A DNA stretch of 64,000 nt from Sphingomonas kyeonggiensis (GTDB lineage: Bacteria; Pseudomonadota; Alphaproteobacteria; Sphingomonadales; Sphingomonadaceae), in NCBI RefSeq assembly GCF_030812785.1, contig NZ_JAUSTJ010000002.1, positions 1,612,001 through 1,676,000 of the forward strand, read 5' to 3'. How positions within the stretch are numbered: position 1 is the first letter of the stretch; the number at the start of each line of letters is the position of its first letter. The notes under the pieces were generated by a model. That model worked only from the letters and a program-made list of their open reading frames with translations, did no database searches and was not told the origin of the DNA. The translations under genes and the position numbers were made by a program. Positions 9,023 to 16,259 of this stretch are shown piece by piece.

Positions 9023-9793
9023 ATGACTAAGCCACGCACTCTCGCTGAAATAATCGCTGACACAGCGCGGCAGAAGCTGGCGGCCGCCGATGCAAGGCGC
9101 AACCCGAACCTCGCCGCCGAGAAACCCCGCGATGCAATTCTCGCCGGCTTGGGAATCATCGCCAAGGCGCTCGCCGCGGACGGATTTGCGTACACGCCCT
9201 CCGGCCCGAAGCTCAGCCGCAAGGCCGGCGACCTGACTTTCACGCTTTCCGTACAATCAGATCGTAACAACATCGCGGGAAGGCGGGCTGCAGTGTGGAT
9301 TCACGCCGCCATCTATTCCCGTTCGCTTGCCGGCTGGAGAAAGCACCATAGCAGCCCATGGGTTCGGCCAGCAGCACAGTTCCCGATACCGATCATCACC
9401 ACGCAGCTCGGCTATTTGTCCGAAGCTGCCTCTTGGCTGGAATGGGACTTCGTCGATGCCGCAAGGCGGGACGTTGTCGCCGATCAACTCCTCTCGTTGA
9501 TCCGCGCTGGCGCATACCCTCTATTCTCGACCTTCGAACGTTCTCCCGAGGCGGTTCCGGCTCTCGCCAACCTCGATCTGCAATCGCCGGAAGGGATATT
9601 GAGCTATCTTCTAGCGAGCGGAGAGCCGACCCTCGCCCGACAAACCCTTCGCGACTATCTTGCCGCACGACCGAGGCTGGGCGCGGAATTCGATAGATGC
9701 CGGCGGCAATTTTCGCAGGATGGCCTCCCCGCCTATCGAAGCGGCATCGGGCATGATCTCGCTGCATTCGCGACAGCTACGGACCTCCTGTAA
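9023..9793 (+). CDS. hypothetical protein (possibly DUF4304-like)
   Basis: A 256-residue soluble protein with no signal peptide or membrane segment. I do not firmly recognise it. The middle part (TLSVQSDRNNIAG, then AAVWIHAAIYS and QLGYLSEAASWLEWDF) has the spacing of DUF4304-type proteins, which occur in immunity and accessory gene contexts, but this is a weak resemblance. Its codon use is less GC-biased than that of its neighbours, with many ATA, TCG and TTG codons, which suggests a more recent arrival. It follows astD by 24 bases on the same strand. No toxin or partner gene is adjacent. Confidence 0.7.
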   Translation: MTKPRTLAEIIADTARQKLAAADARRNPNLAAEKPRDAILAGLGIIAKALAADGFAYTPSGPKLSRKAGDLTFTLSVQSDRNNIAGRRAAVWIHAAIYSRSLAGWRKHHSSPWVRPAAQFPIPIITTQLGYLSEAASWLEWDFVDAARRDVVADQLLSLIRAGAYPLFSTFERSPEAVPALANLDLQSPEGILSYLLASGEPTLARQTLRDYLAARPRLGAEFDRCRRQFSQDGLPAYRSGIGHDLAAFATATDLL

Positions 9794-9886
9794 ACAACGA
9801 CGCCACAGCAACAATTCGTTACAAACCCGGCGTTGAAGCGTCACGACCCGCCGCCTACATTCCAGATGCGGACCGGGCCCCTCTGG

Positions 9887-9908
9887 CGAGGGCTTTTCCA
9901 AGCCCTCG
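9887..9908 (+). ncRNA. 5' leader hairpin of the Bax-inhibitor-1 family gene (possible ybhL RNA motif)
   Basis: A perfect 9-bp stem (CGAGGGCTT / AAGCCCTCG) closed by a TTCC loop stands alone in the 232-base gap ahead of the YbhL/YccA-type gene. It is not followed by a T-run, so it is not a simple terminator. Alphaproteobacteria have a described ybhL RNA motif in the leader of this gene family. Whether this hairpin is that motif is inference from position and needs a covariance-model search. Confidence 0.4.
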
Positions 9909-10025
9909 TGATGTCGGCCGCATCGAGCGCGCTCGGTGCAGGTTCGGACGGCCAAGTCCCCCTTCCCCACCGAGACTGAACCGGGCGCCGCTCGATCGAA
10001 CTTGCTTCGATTGGAGTTTTCGCAC

Positions 10026-10733
10026 GTGAACCCTCTCTACCAGACTCCCCGCACCGGCGCCGCAGCCGCGCGCTTCGACGAGGGGCTGCGCCAGCACATG
10101 CTGGGCATCTATCGCAACATGGGGATCGGTCTGGCGATCACCGGCCTCGTCGCGCTCGCCGTGGCGAGCACGCCGGCACTGGTCGCGCTGATCTTCGGTA
10201 CGCCGCTGAAGTGGGTGGCGATGTTCGCCCCGCTCGCCTTCATCTTCTTCTTCCAGTTCCGCATCGAGCGGATGAGCGTGGCCGGCGCGCGCACTGCCTT
10301 CTTCGCCTTCGCCGCGGTGATGGGCGTGTCGATGGCCGCGATCTTCCTGGTCTTCACCCAGCAGAGCATCGCCATGGCCTTCTTCGCGGCGTCCGCGATG
10401 TTCCTGGCGCTGAGCCTGTTCGGCTACACCACCAAGCGTGACCTGACCGGCCTGGGCACTTTCCTGTTCGTCGGCCTGATTGCCGTGGTGCTCGCCAGCA
10501 TCGTCAACGTCTTCCTAGGCTCGACGCTGCTGCAGACGATCTTCTCGGTCGTCGGCGTCGGCATCTTCGCCGGCCTAACCGCCTGGGACACGCAGCGCCT
10601 GAAGAGCGAGTACGCCTATTACGGCCGCAGCGAAGCCGCCGACAAGCTGGCGATCATGGGCGCGCTGTCGCTCTATCTGAACCTGATCAACATGTTCCAG
10701 CTGCTGCTGAACCTGACCGGCGAGCGGGAGTAA
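10026..10733 (+). CDS. Bax inhibitor-1/YccA family inner-membrane protein
   Basis: A 235-residue polytopic membrane protein with about seven hydrophobic helices from residue 25 onward, matching the length and pattern of the YbhL/YccA branch of the BI-1 (TMBIM) family. A conserved Asp occurs in the family signature TAWDTQRLKSEY near the sixth helix. Homologues act as pH-sensitive calcium leak channels or modulate FtsH-type membrane proteolysis. I chose the GTG because GGAG lies nine bases upstream; the frame is open further 5' but the extension is not membrane-like. A small zinc-ribbon gene follows four bases after the stop, suggesting one transcript. Confidence 0.88.
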   Translation: MNPLYQTPRTGAAAARFDEGLRQHMLGIYRNMGIGLAITGLVALAVASTPALVALIFGTPLKWVAMFAPLAFIFFFQFRIERMSVAGARTAFFAFAAVMGVSMAAIFLVFTQQSIAMAFFAASAMFLALSLFGYTTKRDLTGLGTFLFVGLIAVVLASIVNVFLGSTLLQTIFSVVGVGIFAGLTAWDTQRLKSEYAYYGRSEAADKLAIMGALSLYLNLINMFQLLLNLTGERE

Positions 10734-10737
10734 CCTC

Positions 10738-11016
10738 ATGGCCAGCTTCACCTGCCCCGTCGACGGCACCGTGCTGGTGCCGGTCGAGCGCTCGGGGATC
10801 GAGATCGACCATTGCCCCAGCTGCCGCGGCGTCTGGCTCGATCGTGGCGAGCTCGACAAGATCATCGAGCGCAGCGCCGCGCCGGCGGCACCCCAGCCGC
10901 AGCAATATCGCGGCGGCGAGTATCGTGAGGAGCGCCCGCGCTACGACGATCGCGGCCATGGCGGGCACTATCCGCACAAGCGCCGCAAGTCGTTCCTCGA
11001 GGAACTGTTCGACTGA
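10738..11016 (+). CDS. small zf-TFIIB zinc-ribbon protein
   Basis: A 92-residue protein with an N-terminal zinc ribbon of the zf-TFIIB type: Cys pair one in CPVDGT and pair two in HCPSCRGVWLDRGEL, the latter being the family signature. The remainder is low-complexity, rich in Arg, Tyr, His and Gly, ending KRRKSFLEELFD. The function of this family in bacteria is not established. It starts four bases after the BI-1 gene stop and is probably cotranscribed with it. Confidence 0.83.
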   Translation: MASFTCPVDGTVLVPVERSGIEIDHCPSCRGVWLDRGELDKIIERSAAPAAPQPQQYRGGEYREERPRYDDRGHGGHYPHKRRKSFLEELFD

Positions 11017-11027
11017 CCTCATCCCCA

Positions 11028-11056
11028 GCCCGCGTGCAGGCGCAATACACGCGGGC
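11028..11056 (+). terminator. weak hairpin after the BI-1/zinc-ribbon pair
   Basis: GCCCGCGTG pairs with CACGCGGGC across an 11-base loop, twelve bases after the stop codon. There is no T-run, so if it stops transcription it would do so as a stabilised 3' end rather than as a canonical intrinsic terminator. Confidence 0.35.
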
Positions 11057-11171
11057 GGACGGTGGCGCGGCCTTTTACCCCTCTCACCTGCGAAGGCCGC
11101 GCCCCGTCCAACCCCACTTCCTCCTCGCGCCGTGGCGGTTATGATGTGATCGCTAACAGGGGAGGAAGACC

Positions 11172-12467
11172 ATGATCACCCGCAGGTCCGTGCTCGGATC
11201 GACCGCCGCCGCGCTCGCCGGCGCCGCGCTCCCCCTTCCCGCCAACGCCGCCCCTGGCGACTTCGTCACTCGCAAGGGCACCGGCCTGCAGCTGGCTGGC
11301 CGCCCCTATCGCTTCGCCGGCACGAACATGTGGTACGCCGCCTGGCTCGGTGCAGATGCGCCCTGGGGCAATCGCGACCGCCTGCGCCGCGAGCTCGACA
11401 CGCTGGCCGGCATCGGCGTCCGCAACCTGCGCATCGCCGCTTCGGCCGAGGATTCGCCCCTCAAGAACTCGGTCAAGCCCGCCTTCCGCACCAGGGGCAA
11501 CGCCTGGAACCCGGCCCTGGTCGACGGCCTCGCCTATGCCCTGTTCGAGCTCGCCAAGCGCGACATGAAGGCGGTGCTCTACCTCACCAATTTCTGGGAA
11601 TGGTCGGGCGGGATGATGACCTATCTCAGCTGGGTGAATGGCGGGAAGTATCTCGACGCGAACGACCCGGCGCATCCCTGGCCCGAATTCCCGGACATGA
11701 CCGCGCAATTCTACGCCAGCAGCGAGGCAGTCGCCCTGTTCCACGACTATGTCCGCGCCACCGTCAAGCGCCACGCCGGCGACCCCGCGATCATGGCCTG
11801 GCAGCTCGCCAACGAGCCGCGTCCGGGCGGCAGCCCCAAGTCCGCCGAGCCGAACCTCGCCGCGTACAATGGCTGGATCCAGGGCACGGCGAAGCTGATC
11901 AAGTCGCTGTCGCCCCGCCACCTCGTCTCCACCGGCAGCGAGGGGCTGAAGGGCTCGGTCGAGCGCGCCGATGTCTACAAGGCCGCCCACGCCTTCCCCG
12001 AGATCGACTATCTCACCGCCCATATCTGGCCGCTCAACTGGGGCTGGGTCGATGCGAAGGACATCGCCGGCACCAACGATGCCAGCTTCGCCAAGGTGCG
12101 CGAATATATCGCCCAGCACATCGCCCTCGCCACCGACATGGGCAAGCCGCTGGTGATCGAGGAATTCGGCTATCCGCGCGACGGTGGCGGCTATGATCCC
12201 GAGTCAGCAACGCACTTCAAGGACTTGTATTACAAGCTGATCTATGACGCGGTGGAGGCGAATCCGAGCATCATCGCCGGCTCCAACTTCTGGGCCTGGA
12301 ACGGCGAAGGCCGCCCGGTCCATGGCGACCACCGCTTCCGCCCCGGCGACACCGCCTGGCTCGGCGACCCGCCGCACGAGCCCCAGGGCTGGTACGGCGT
12401 GTTCGACAGCGACGCGAGCACGCGGACGGTGATACAGGCGCATGCCAGGGCATTGGCGAGCAACTGA
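11172..12467 (+). CDS. exported GH5-family glycoside hydrolase (endo-mannanase type)
   Basis: A 431-residue exported enzyme. The N-terminus (ITRRSVLGSTAAALAGAAL) is a twin-arginine signal, so it is secreted folded. The catalytic TIM barrel shows the acid/base Glu in WQLANEPRPGG and the nucleophile Glu in LVIEEFGYP, both classic GH5 positions, and the asparagine before the first Glu is present. The sequence resembles the mannan endo-1,4-beta-mannosidase branch (GH5_7), so beta-mannan hydrolysis in the periplasm or outside is likely, though not certain. GAGGAAG precedes the ATG. It stands alone, without sugar transporter or other mannan genes nearby. Confidence 0.88.
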   Translation: MITRRSVLGSTAAALAGAALPLPANAAPGDFVTRKGTGLQLAGRPYRFAGTNMWYAAWLGADAPWGNRDRLRRELDTLAGIGVRNLRIAASAEDSPLKNSVKPAFRTRGNAWNPALVDGLAYALFELAKRDMKAVLYLTNFWEWSGGMMTYLSWVNGGKYLDANDPAHPWPEFPDMTAQFYASSEAVALFHDYVRATVKRHAGDPAIMAWQLANEPRPGGSPKSAEPNLAAYNGWIQGTAKLIKSLSPRHLVSTGSEGLKGSVERADVYKAAHAFPEIDYLTAHIWPLNWGWVDAKDIAGTNDASFAKVREYIAQHIALATDMGKPLVIEEFGYPRDGGGYDPESATHFKDLYYKLIYDAVEANPSIIAGSNFWAWNGEGRPVHGDHRFRPGDTAWLGDPPHEPQGWYGVFDSDASTRTVIQAHARALASN

Positions 12468-12491
12468 CCAAACACCCACGTCTCGCCTTAT

Positions 12492-12603
12492 CTCGTCACC
12501 CCGGCCTTGTGCCGGGGTCCACCGGGAGGCGAGCCTTGCGCAACAGGCTCTTGCGACAGAAAACGAGGTATAGTGGACCCCGGCACAAGGCCGGGGTGAC
12601 GAG
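12492..12603. repeat. paired palindromic repeat (REP family A) between GH5 gene and cobA
   Basis: Two perfect 31-base inverted arms (12492-12522 and 12573-12603) surround a 50-base centre. Each arm is itself a palindrome of the form CCCCGGCCTTGTGCCGGGG preceded by CTCGTCA. This is the arrangement of a REP pair. Related units occur near 44.4, 54.9, 56.7 and 63.7 kb in this window. The rest of the 261-base gap holds no gene. Confidence 0.85.
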
Positions 12604-12728
12604 TATAGATACCGCGATGATCGCTTCCCCAAACCAAAACCCCACGCCCCCGGGAAGGATAGTTTCCCTAGCCCCACCCCAAGCAACCGTCCGTTGCCCC
12701 CCGCGCCGCCGCGGCCCATTTGCCCTCC

Positions 12729-13514
12729 ATGGCGACCCTTCTCGATCCCACCGCGCGCGGGCGCGTGATTCTCGTTGGCGCGGGCCCAGGCGATCCCGGC
12801 CTGCTCACCGTCCGCGCCGTCGAGGCGCTCAAGCAGGCCGATGTGCTCGTCCATGACGGCCTCGTCGATCCGCGCGTCCTCGATCTCGCCCCCCAGGCGC
12901 ACCGCATCTCGGTCGCCAAGAGCCGCTCGAAGCACACCGTGCCGCAGGAGGCGATCAACGCCCTTATCGTCGCCCATGTGAAGACCGGCGCGATCGTCGT
13001 ACGCCTCAAGGGCGGCGACCCGTTCATCTTCGGCCGCGGCGGCGAGGAAGTCGAGGCGGTGCGCGCCGCCGGCCTGCCCGTCGAGGTCATCCCCGGCATC
13101 TCCGCCGCGCTCGGCGCCGCCGCCGAGGTCAACCTGCCGCTCACCCACCGCGACTGGTCGAGCGCGGTCAGCTTCGTCGCCGGCCAGTGCAAGGGCCTGT
13201 CCGAGCAGAACTGGTCGGGCCTCGCCGGCAAGGGTCGCACCCTCGTCATCTACATGGGCGTCGCCACCTGCCCGGACATTTCCGAGAAGCTGATGAACGA
13301 CGGCGTCTCGCCGGACATGCCCGTCGCCGTGCTCGAGCGCGGCACGCTGGAGGGCAGTCGCGCGCTGCGCACCCTGCTCGCCGATCTCGGCCCGATGGTG
13401 AGCCGCGAGAAGGTGCAGAGCCCGGCGATCATCATCGTCGGCGAAGTCGTCATGCTCGCCGATGCCGAGGACAAGCTCGCCAACTGGGCCAAGGCTGCGG
13501 AGGCGCTGGCATGA
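12729..13514 (+). CDS. cobA: uroporphyrinogen-III C-methyltransferase (siroheme branch)
   Basis: A 261-residue SAM-dependent enzyme that methylates uroporphyrinogen III at C2 and C7 to give precorrin-2, the precursor of siroheme. Family motifs are VGAGPGDPGLLT near the N-terminus, VRLKGGDPFIFGRGGEE and VIPGISAALGAAA, in the normal order. It corresponds to the CysG methyltransferase domain only; the dehydrogenase/ferrochelatase part is not present. It begins the sulfur cluster and presumably supplies siroheme for CysI. The ATG at 12729 fits the family; an in-frame TTG nine bases upstream is less likely. Its stop overlaps the next gene in ATGA. Confidence 0.94.
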   Translation: MATLLDPTARGRVILVGAGPGDPGLLTVRAVEALKQADVLVHDGLVDPRVLDLAPQAHRISVAKSRSKHTVPQEAINALIVAHVKTGAIVVRLKGGDPFIFGRGGEEVEAVRAAGLPVEVIPGISAALGAAAEVNLPLTHRDWSSAVSFVAGQCKGLSEQNWSGLAGKGRTLVIYMGVATCPDISEKLMNDGVSPDMPVAVLERGTLEGSRALRTLLADLGPMVSREKVQSPAIIIVGEVVMLADAEDKLANWAKAAEALA

Positions 13515-13807
13515 AGCTCCTGACCGGAAACGATCTCGCCAGCGGCGACGTCACTTGGTGGACCGGCACCGGCTGGTCTCGCCATGTCGAAGATGCGGTC
13601 GATGTCGGCGACCAGGGCGAGGCGATCGCCCATGCCGAGGAAGGCGCCCGCCGCGTCAACGGCCCCTATGTGATCGACGCCACCGCGACGCCGGAGGGCC
13701 CGCGCCCCGCCCACATCAAGGACCGCATCCGCGCCCTCGGCCCCACCGTCCGCCCGGACCTGACTCTGAAGCCCGCCGATCCGAATGCGGGGAGTTGGGT
13801 GATATGA
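13511..13807 (+). CDS. DUF2849 family protein of the sulfite-reductase cluster
   Basis: A 98-residue acidic soluble protein, translationally coupled to cobA by an ATGA overlap. The opening MKLLTGNDLASGDVTWW and the central VGDQGEAIAHAEEG match the DUF2849 family, which in alphaproteobacteria sits next to cysI. The biochemical role is not established; a part in delivering siroheme or electrons to CysI is inferred from position alone. A long palindromic cassette lies between this gene and cysI. Confidence 0.82.
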   Translation: MKLLTGNDLASGDVTWWTGTGWSRHVEDAVDVGDQGEAIAHAEEGARRVNGPYVIDATATPEGPRPAHIKDRIRALGPTVRPDLTLKPADPNAGSWVI

Positions 13808-14075
13808 ACTTTCTCACGCGAAGCCGCGAAGGCGCGATGATTTCTTCGCGCAGAGGCGCAGAGAGCGCAGAGAAGAAGGTGCGCGCGAAAGCGCGCTTTC
13901 TTCTGCCTTCGGCAAAGATTGAATGGCTGTTGGGGCAGTCGGGCGAGACACCTCTGCGCTCTCTGCGCCTCTGCGCGAACCAATTCTTCTCCGCGCCTCC
14001 GCGTCTCCGCGTGAACCAATCTTCCTTCTTCGCGTCTTCGCGCCTTCGCGCGAACCAAATCGAAGCGACCCGCTG
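13808..14075. repeat. nested palindromic repeat cassette with three related tandem units
   Basis: This whole 268-base gap is a structured repeat. A perfect 28-base inverted repeat (13845-13872 with 13952-13979) of CGCAGAG-type units encloses a hairpin GCGCGC-GAAA-GCGCGC (13881-13896). Rightward, three variant units follow, each a run of CTCTGCG, CTCCGCG or CTTCGCG triplet-like blocks that ends in GAACCAA. The left flank repeats the CGCGAAGNCGCGAAG pattern in reverse. Open frames through it give Arg/Ser/Pro-rich shadow peptides, not a gene. Confidence 0.85.
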
Positions 14076-15707
14076 ATGTACAAATACGACGAATATGATC
14101 ACTCCATCGTCGCGGCCCGCGTCGAGGAATTCCGCGACCAGGTGAACCGCCGCCTTGCCGGCCAGATCACCGAGGACCAGTTCAAGCCGCTGCGGCTGAT
14201 GAACGGCCTCTACCTGCAGCTCCACGCGTACATGCTGCGCGTCGCCGTGCCCTATGGCACGCTCGACAGCCGCCAGATGCACATGCTGGCGCACATCGCC
14301 CGCAAGTACGACCGCGGCTATGGCCATTTCACCACCCGCCAGAACCTACAGTACAACTGGATCAAGCTCGAGGACGCGCCCGACATCCTCGCCGAGCTGG
14401 CCACGGTCGAGATGCATGCCATCCAGACCAGCGGCAACTGCATCCGCAACATCTCGTCGGACCAGTTCGCCGGCGCCGCCGCGGACGAGCTGACCGATCC
14501 GCGCCCCTGGGCCGAGCTGCTGCGCCAGTGGAGCACCTTCCACCCCGAATTCAGCTACCTGCCGCGCAAGTTCAAGATCGCGGTGATCGCCGCCGAGGAA
14601 GACCGCGCGGCGATGCGCCTGCACGATATCGGCCTGCAGATCGTCGAGCGCGACGGCAAGCTCGGTGTCGCCGTCTATGTCGGTGGCGGCATGGGCCGCA
14701 CGCCGATGATCGCGCCGCTGATCAAGGACTATGTGCCCTTCGAGGATTTCGTCAGCTATCTCGAGGCCTGCTTGCGCGTCTACAATCGCTATGGCCGCCG
14801 CGACAATATCTACAAGGCGCGGATCAAGATCCTGATCCACGAGCTCGGCGCGGAGAAATACGCCGCCGAGGTCGAGGAGGAGTTCAAGGCCGTCAAGGCG
14901 CTCGGCATCGATCCGCCCCGGGCCGAGTTCGACCGCATCGCCGCCTATTTCGCCCCGCCCGCCTATGACGCGGAAGCGCCCGACGCGCTCGATCGCAGCG
15001 ATCCCGATTTCGCGGTCTGGCTCGACCAGAATGTCTCGGCGCACAAGCAGCCGGGCTATGCAGTGGTGACGATCAGCCTCAAGCCGATCGGCGGCATCCC
15101 GGGCGACGCCAGCGCGGACCAGATCGACCTGATGGCCGATCTCGCCAAGACCTATAGCTTCGACGAGCTGCGCGTCACCCACGCCCAGAACATCGTCCTG
15201 CCGCATGTCCGCAAGGCCGATCTCTACGGGCTCTGGCAGCAACTGCGCGACGCCGGCCTGGCCGAGGCCAATCTCGACCTGATCAGCGACATCATCGCCT
15301 GCCCGGGCCTCGACTATTGCAGCCTCGCCAACGCCCGCTCGATCCCGCTCGCCCAGAAGATCGCCACGCGCTTCTCGGACATCGGACGTCAACGGGAGCT
15401 GGGCGAGCTCAAGCTCAAGATCAGCGGCTGCATCAACGCCTGCGGCCACCACCACGCCGGTCACATCGGCATCCTCGGCGTCGATCGTAAGGGCGTCGAG
15501 AATTACCAGCTGCTGCTCGGCGGCTCGGGCGCGGAGGACGTGTCGCTCGGCACGATCACCGGCCCCGGCTTCAGCGAGGACGGCATAGTCGATGCGATCG
15601 AGAAGGCCACCGACGTCTATCTGCGCGAGCGCGACAAGGGCGAGCGCTTCCTCGACACCTATCGCCGCCTCGGCATGGCCCCGTTCAAGGAGGCGATCTA
15701 TGGGTAA
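14076..15707 (+). CDS. cysI: sulfite reductase hemoprotein (siroheme-[4Fe-4S])
   Basis: A 543-residue nitrite/sulfite reductase. It carries the two-fold ferrite-reductase architecture and the four cysteines that bind the coupled [4Fe-4S]-siroheme centre: Cys409 and Cys415 in ACPGLDYC, and Cys452 and Cys456 in GCINACGHHH. It should reduce sulfite to sulfide with six electrons in the cytosol. No CysJ flavoprotein is in the cluster, so the electron donor is likely ferredoxin or another carrier. The neighbours cobA and cysH support assimilatory sulfite rather than nitrite reduction. The ATG at 14076 follows the repeat cassette directly and has no strong ribosome binding site. Confidence 0.94.
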   Translation: MYKYDEYDHSIVAARVEEFRDQVNRRLAGQITEDQFKPLRLMNGLYLQLHAYMLRVAVPYGTLDSRQMHMLAHIARKYDRGYGHFTTRQNLQYNWIKLEDAPDILAELATVEMHAIQTSGNCIRNISSDQFAGAAADELTDPRPWAELLRQWSTFHPEFSYLPRKFKIAVIAAEEDRAAMRLHDIGLQIVERDGKLGVAVYVGGGMGRTPMIAPLIKDYVPFEDFVSYLEACLRVYNRYGRRDNIYKARIKILIHELGAEKYAAEVEEEFKAVKALGIDPPRAEFDRIAAYFAPPAYDAEAPDALDRSDPDFAVWLDQNVSAHKQPGYAVVTISLKPIGGIPGDASADQIDLMADLAKTYSFDELRVTHAQNIVLPHVRKADLYGLWQQLRDAGLAEANLDLISDIIACPGLDYCSLANARSIPLAQKIATRFSDIGRQRELGELKLKISGCINACGHHHAGHIGILGVDRKGVENYQLLLGGSGAEDVSLGTITGPGFSEDGIVDAIEKATDVYLRERDKGERFLDTYRRLGMAPFKEAIYG

Positions 15708-15735
15708 TCAGCATCCGACACGCGCCTTCATCGCT

Positions 15736-15828
15736 CCCCTTCCGCTTGCGGGAGGGGTCGGGGGAGGGCCTGTAACATCGAATGGGAAGGATACCCCCTC
15801 CCCTAGCCCCTCCCGCAAGCGGAAGGGG
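15736..15828. repeat. paired palindromic repeat (REP family C) between cysI and the DUF934 gene
   Basis: Two perfect 22-base inverted arms, 15736-15757 and 15807-15828, each reading CCCCTTCCGC...GGGAGGGG or its complement, separated by a G/C-run spacer with a second, imperfect pairing. The right arm ends six bases before the ATG of the next gene, and its GGAAGGGG serves as that gene's apparent ribosome binding site. Confidence 0.85.
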
Positions 15829-15833
15829 AACAT

Positions 15834-16259
15834 ATGACCAACCTCCTCCGCTACCGCGACGACGAAGCGCATGAGGAGCCCGCGGTCACGCTCGACTCCT
15901 TCCTCGGCCAGTCCAACGCCACCGCCGTCCGCATCGAGAGCGGCGAGGACGCGCGCGTCCTCCTTCCCTATCTCGATCGCATTGCGCTGGTCGAAGTCAG
16001 CTTCCCCAAGTTCCGCGACGGCCGCGGCTATTCCACCGGCCGCATTCTGCGCGAGGCTGGTTACACGGGCGAGTTGCGCGCCCAGGGCGACGTGCTGGTC
16101 GATCAGATCCCGCTGATGCGCCGCTGCGGCTTCGACAGCTTCGCGCCGGAAGCCCCGGTCGACGAGGCCGTGCTCGCCGCCAGCCTCGCCCGCTACGAGT
16201 TCCATTACCAGGCCGCCGCCGATCCCGCAGCGCCCGTGTGGAAACGCCGGCATGGCTGA
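15834..16259 (+). CDS. DUF934 family protein of the sulfur-assimilation cluster
   Basis: A 141-residue cytosolic protein of the DUF934 family, which accompanies cysI and cysH in many proteobacteria and is often named as an oxidoreductase without proof. Visible conserved features are VEVSFPKFRDGRGYS, LREAGYTGELRAQGDVLVDQ and MRRCGFDSF. The last eight bases overlap the start of cysH, so translation is coupled. Its Shine-Dalgarno sequence lies inside the right arm of the upstream palindromic element. The molecular role remains unknown. Confidence 0.86.
   Translation: MTNLLRYRDDEAHEEPAVTLDSFLGQSNATAVRIESGEDARVLLPYLDRIALVEVSFPKFRDGRGYSTGRILREAGYTGELRAQGDVLVDQIPLMRRCGFDSFAPEAPVDEAVLAASLARYEFHYQAAADPAAPVWKRRHG

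Noticed and set aside
6365..9256. Minus-strand open frame of about 960 codons opposite selO and astD
   Set aside because: It runs antisense to both genes and has no recognisable domain.
12492..12603. Repeats considered as a CRISPR array
   Set aside because: The units are inverted, not direct, the spacing is irregular, and no cas gene is present.
13923..14075. N-terminal extension of cysI through the repeat cassette
   Set aside because: The added residues are Arg/Ser/Pro repeats from the palindromic element and not part of the sulfite reductase fold.
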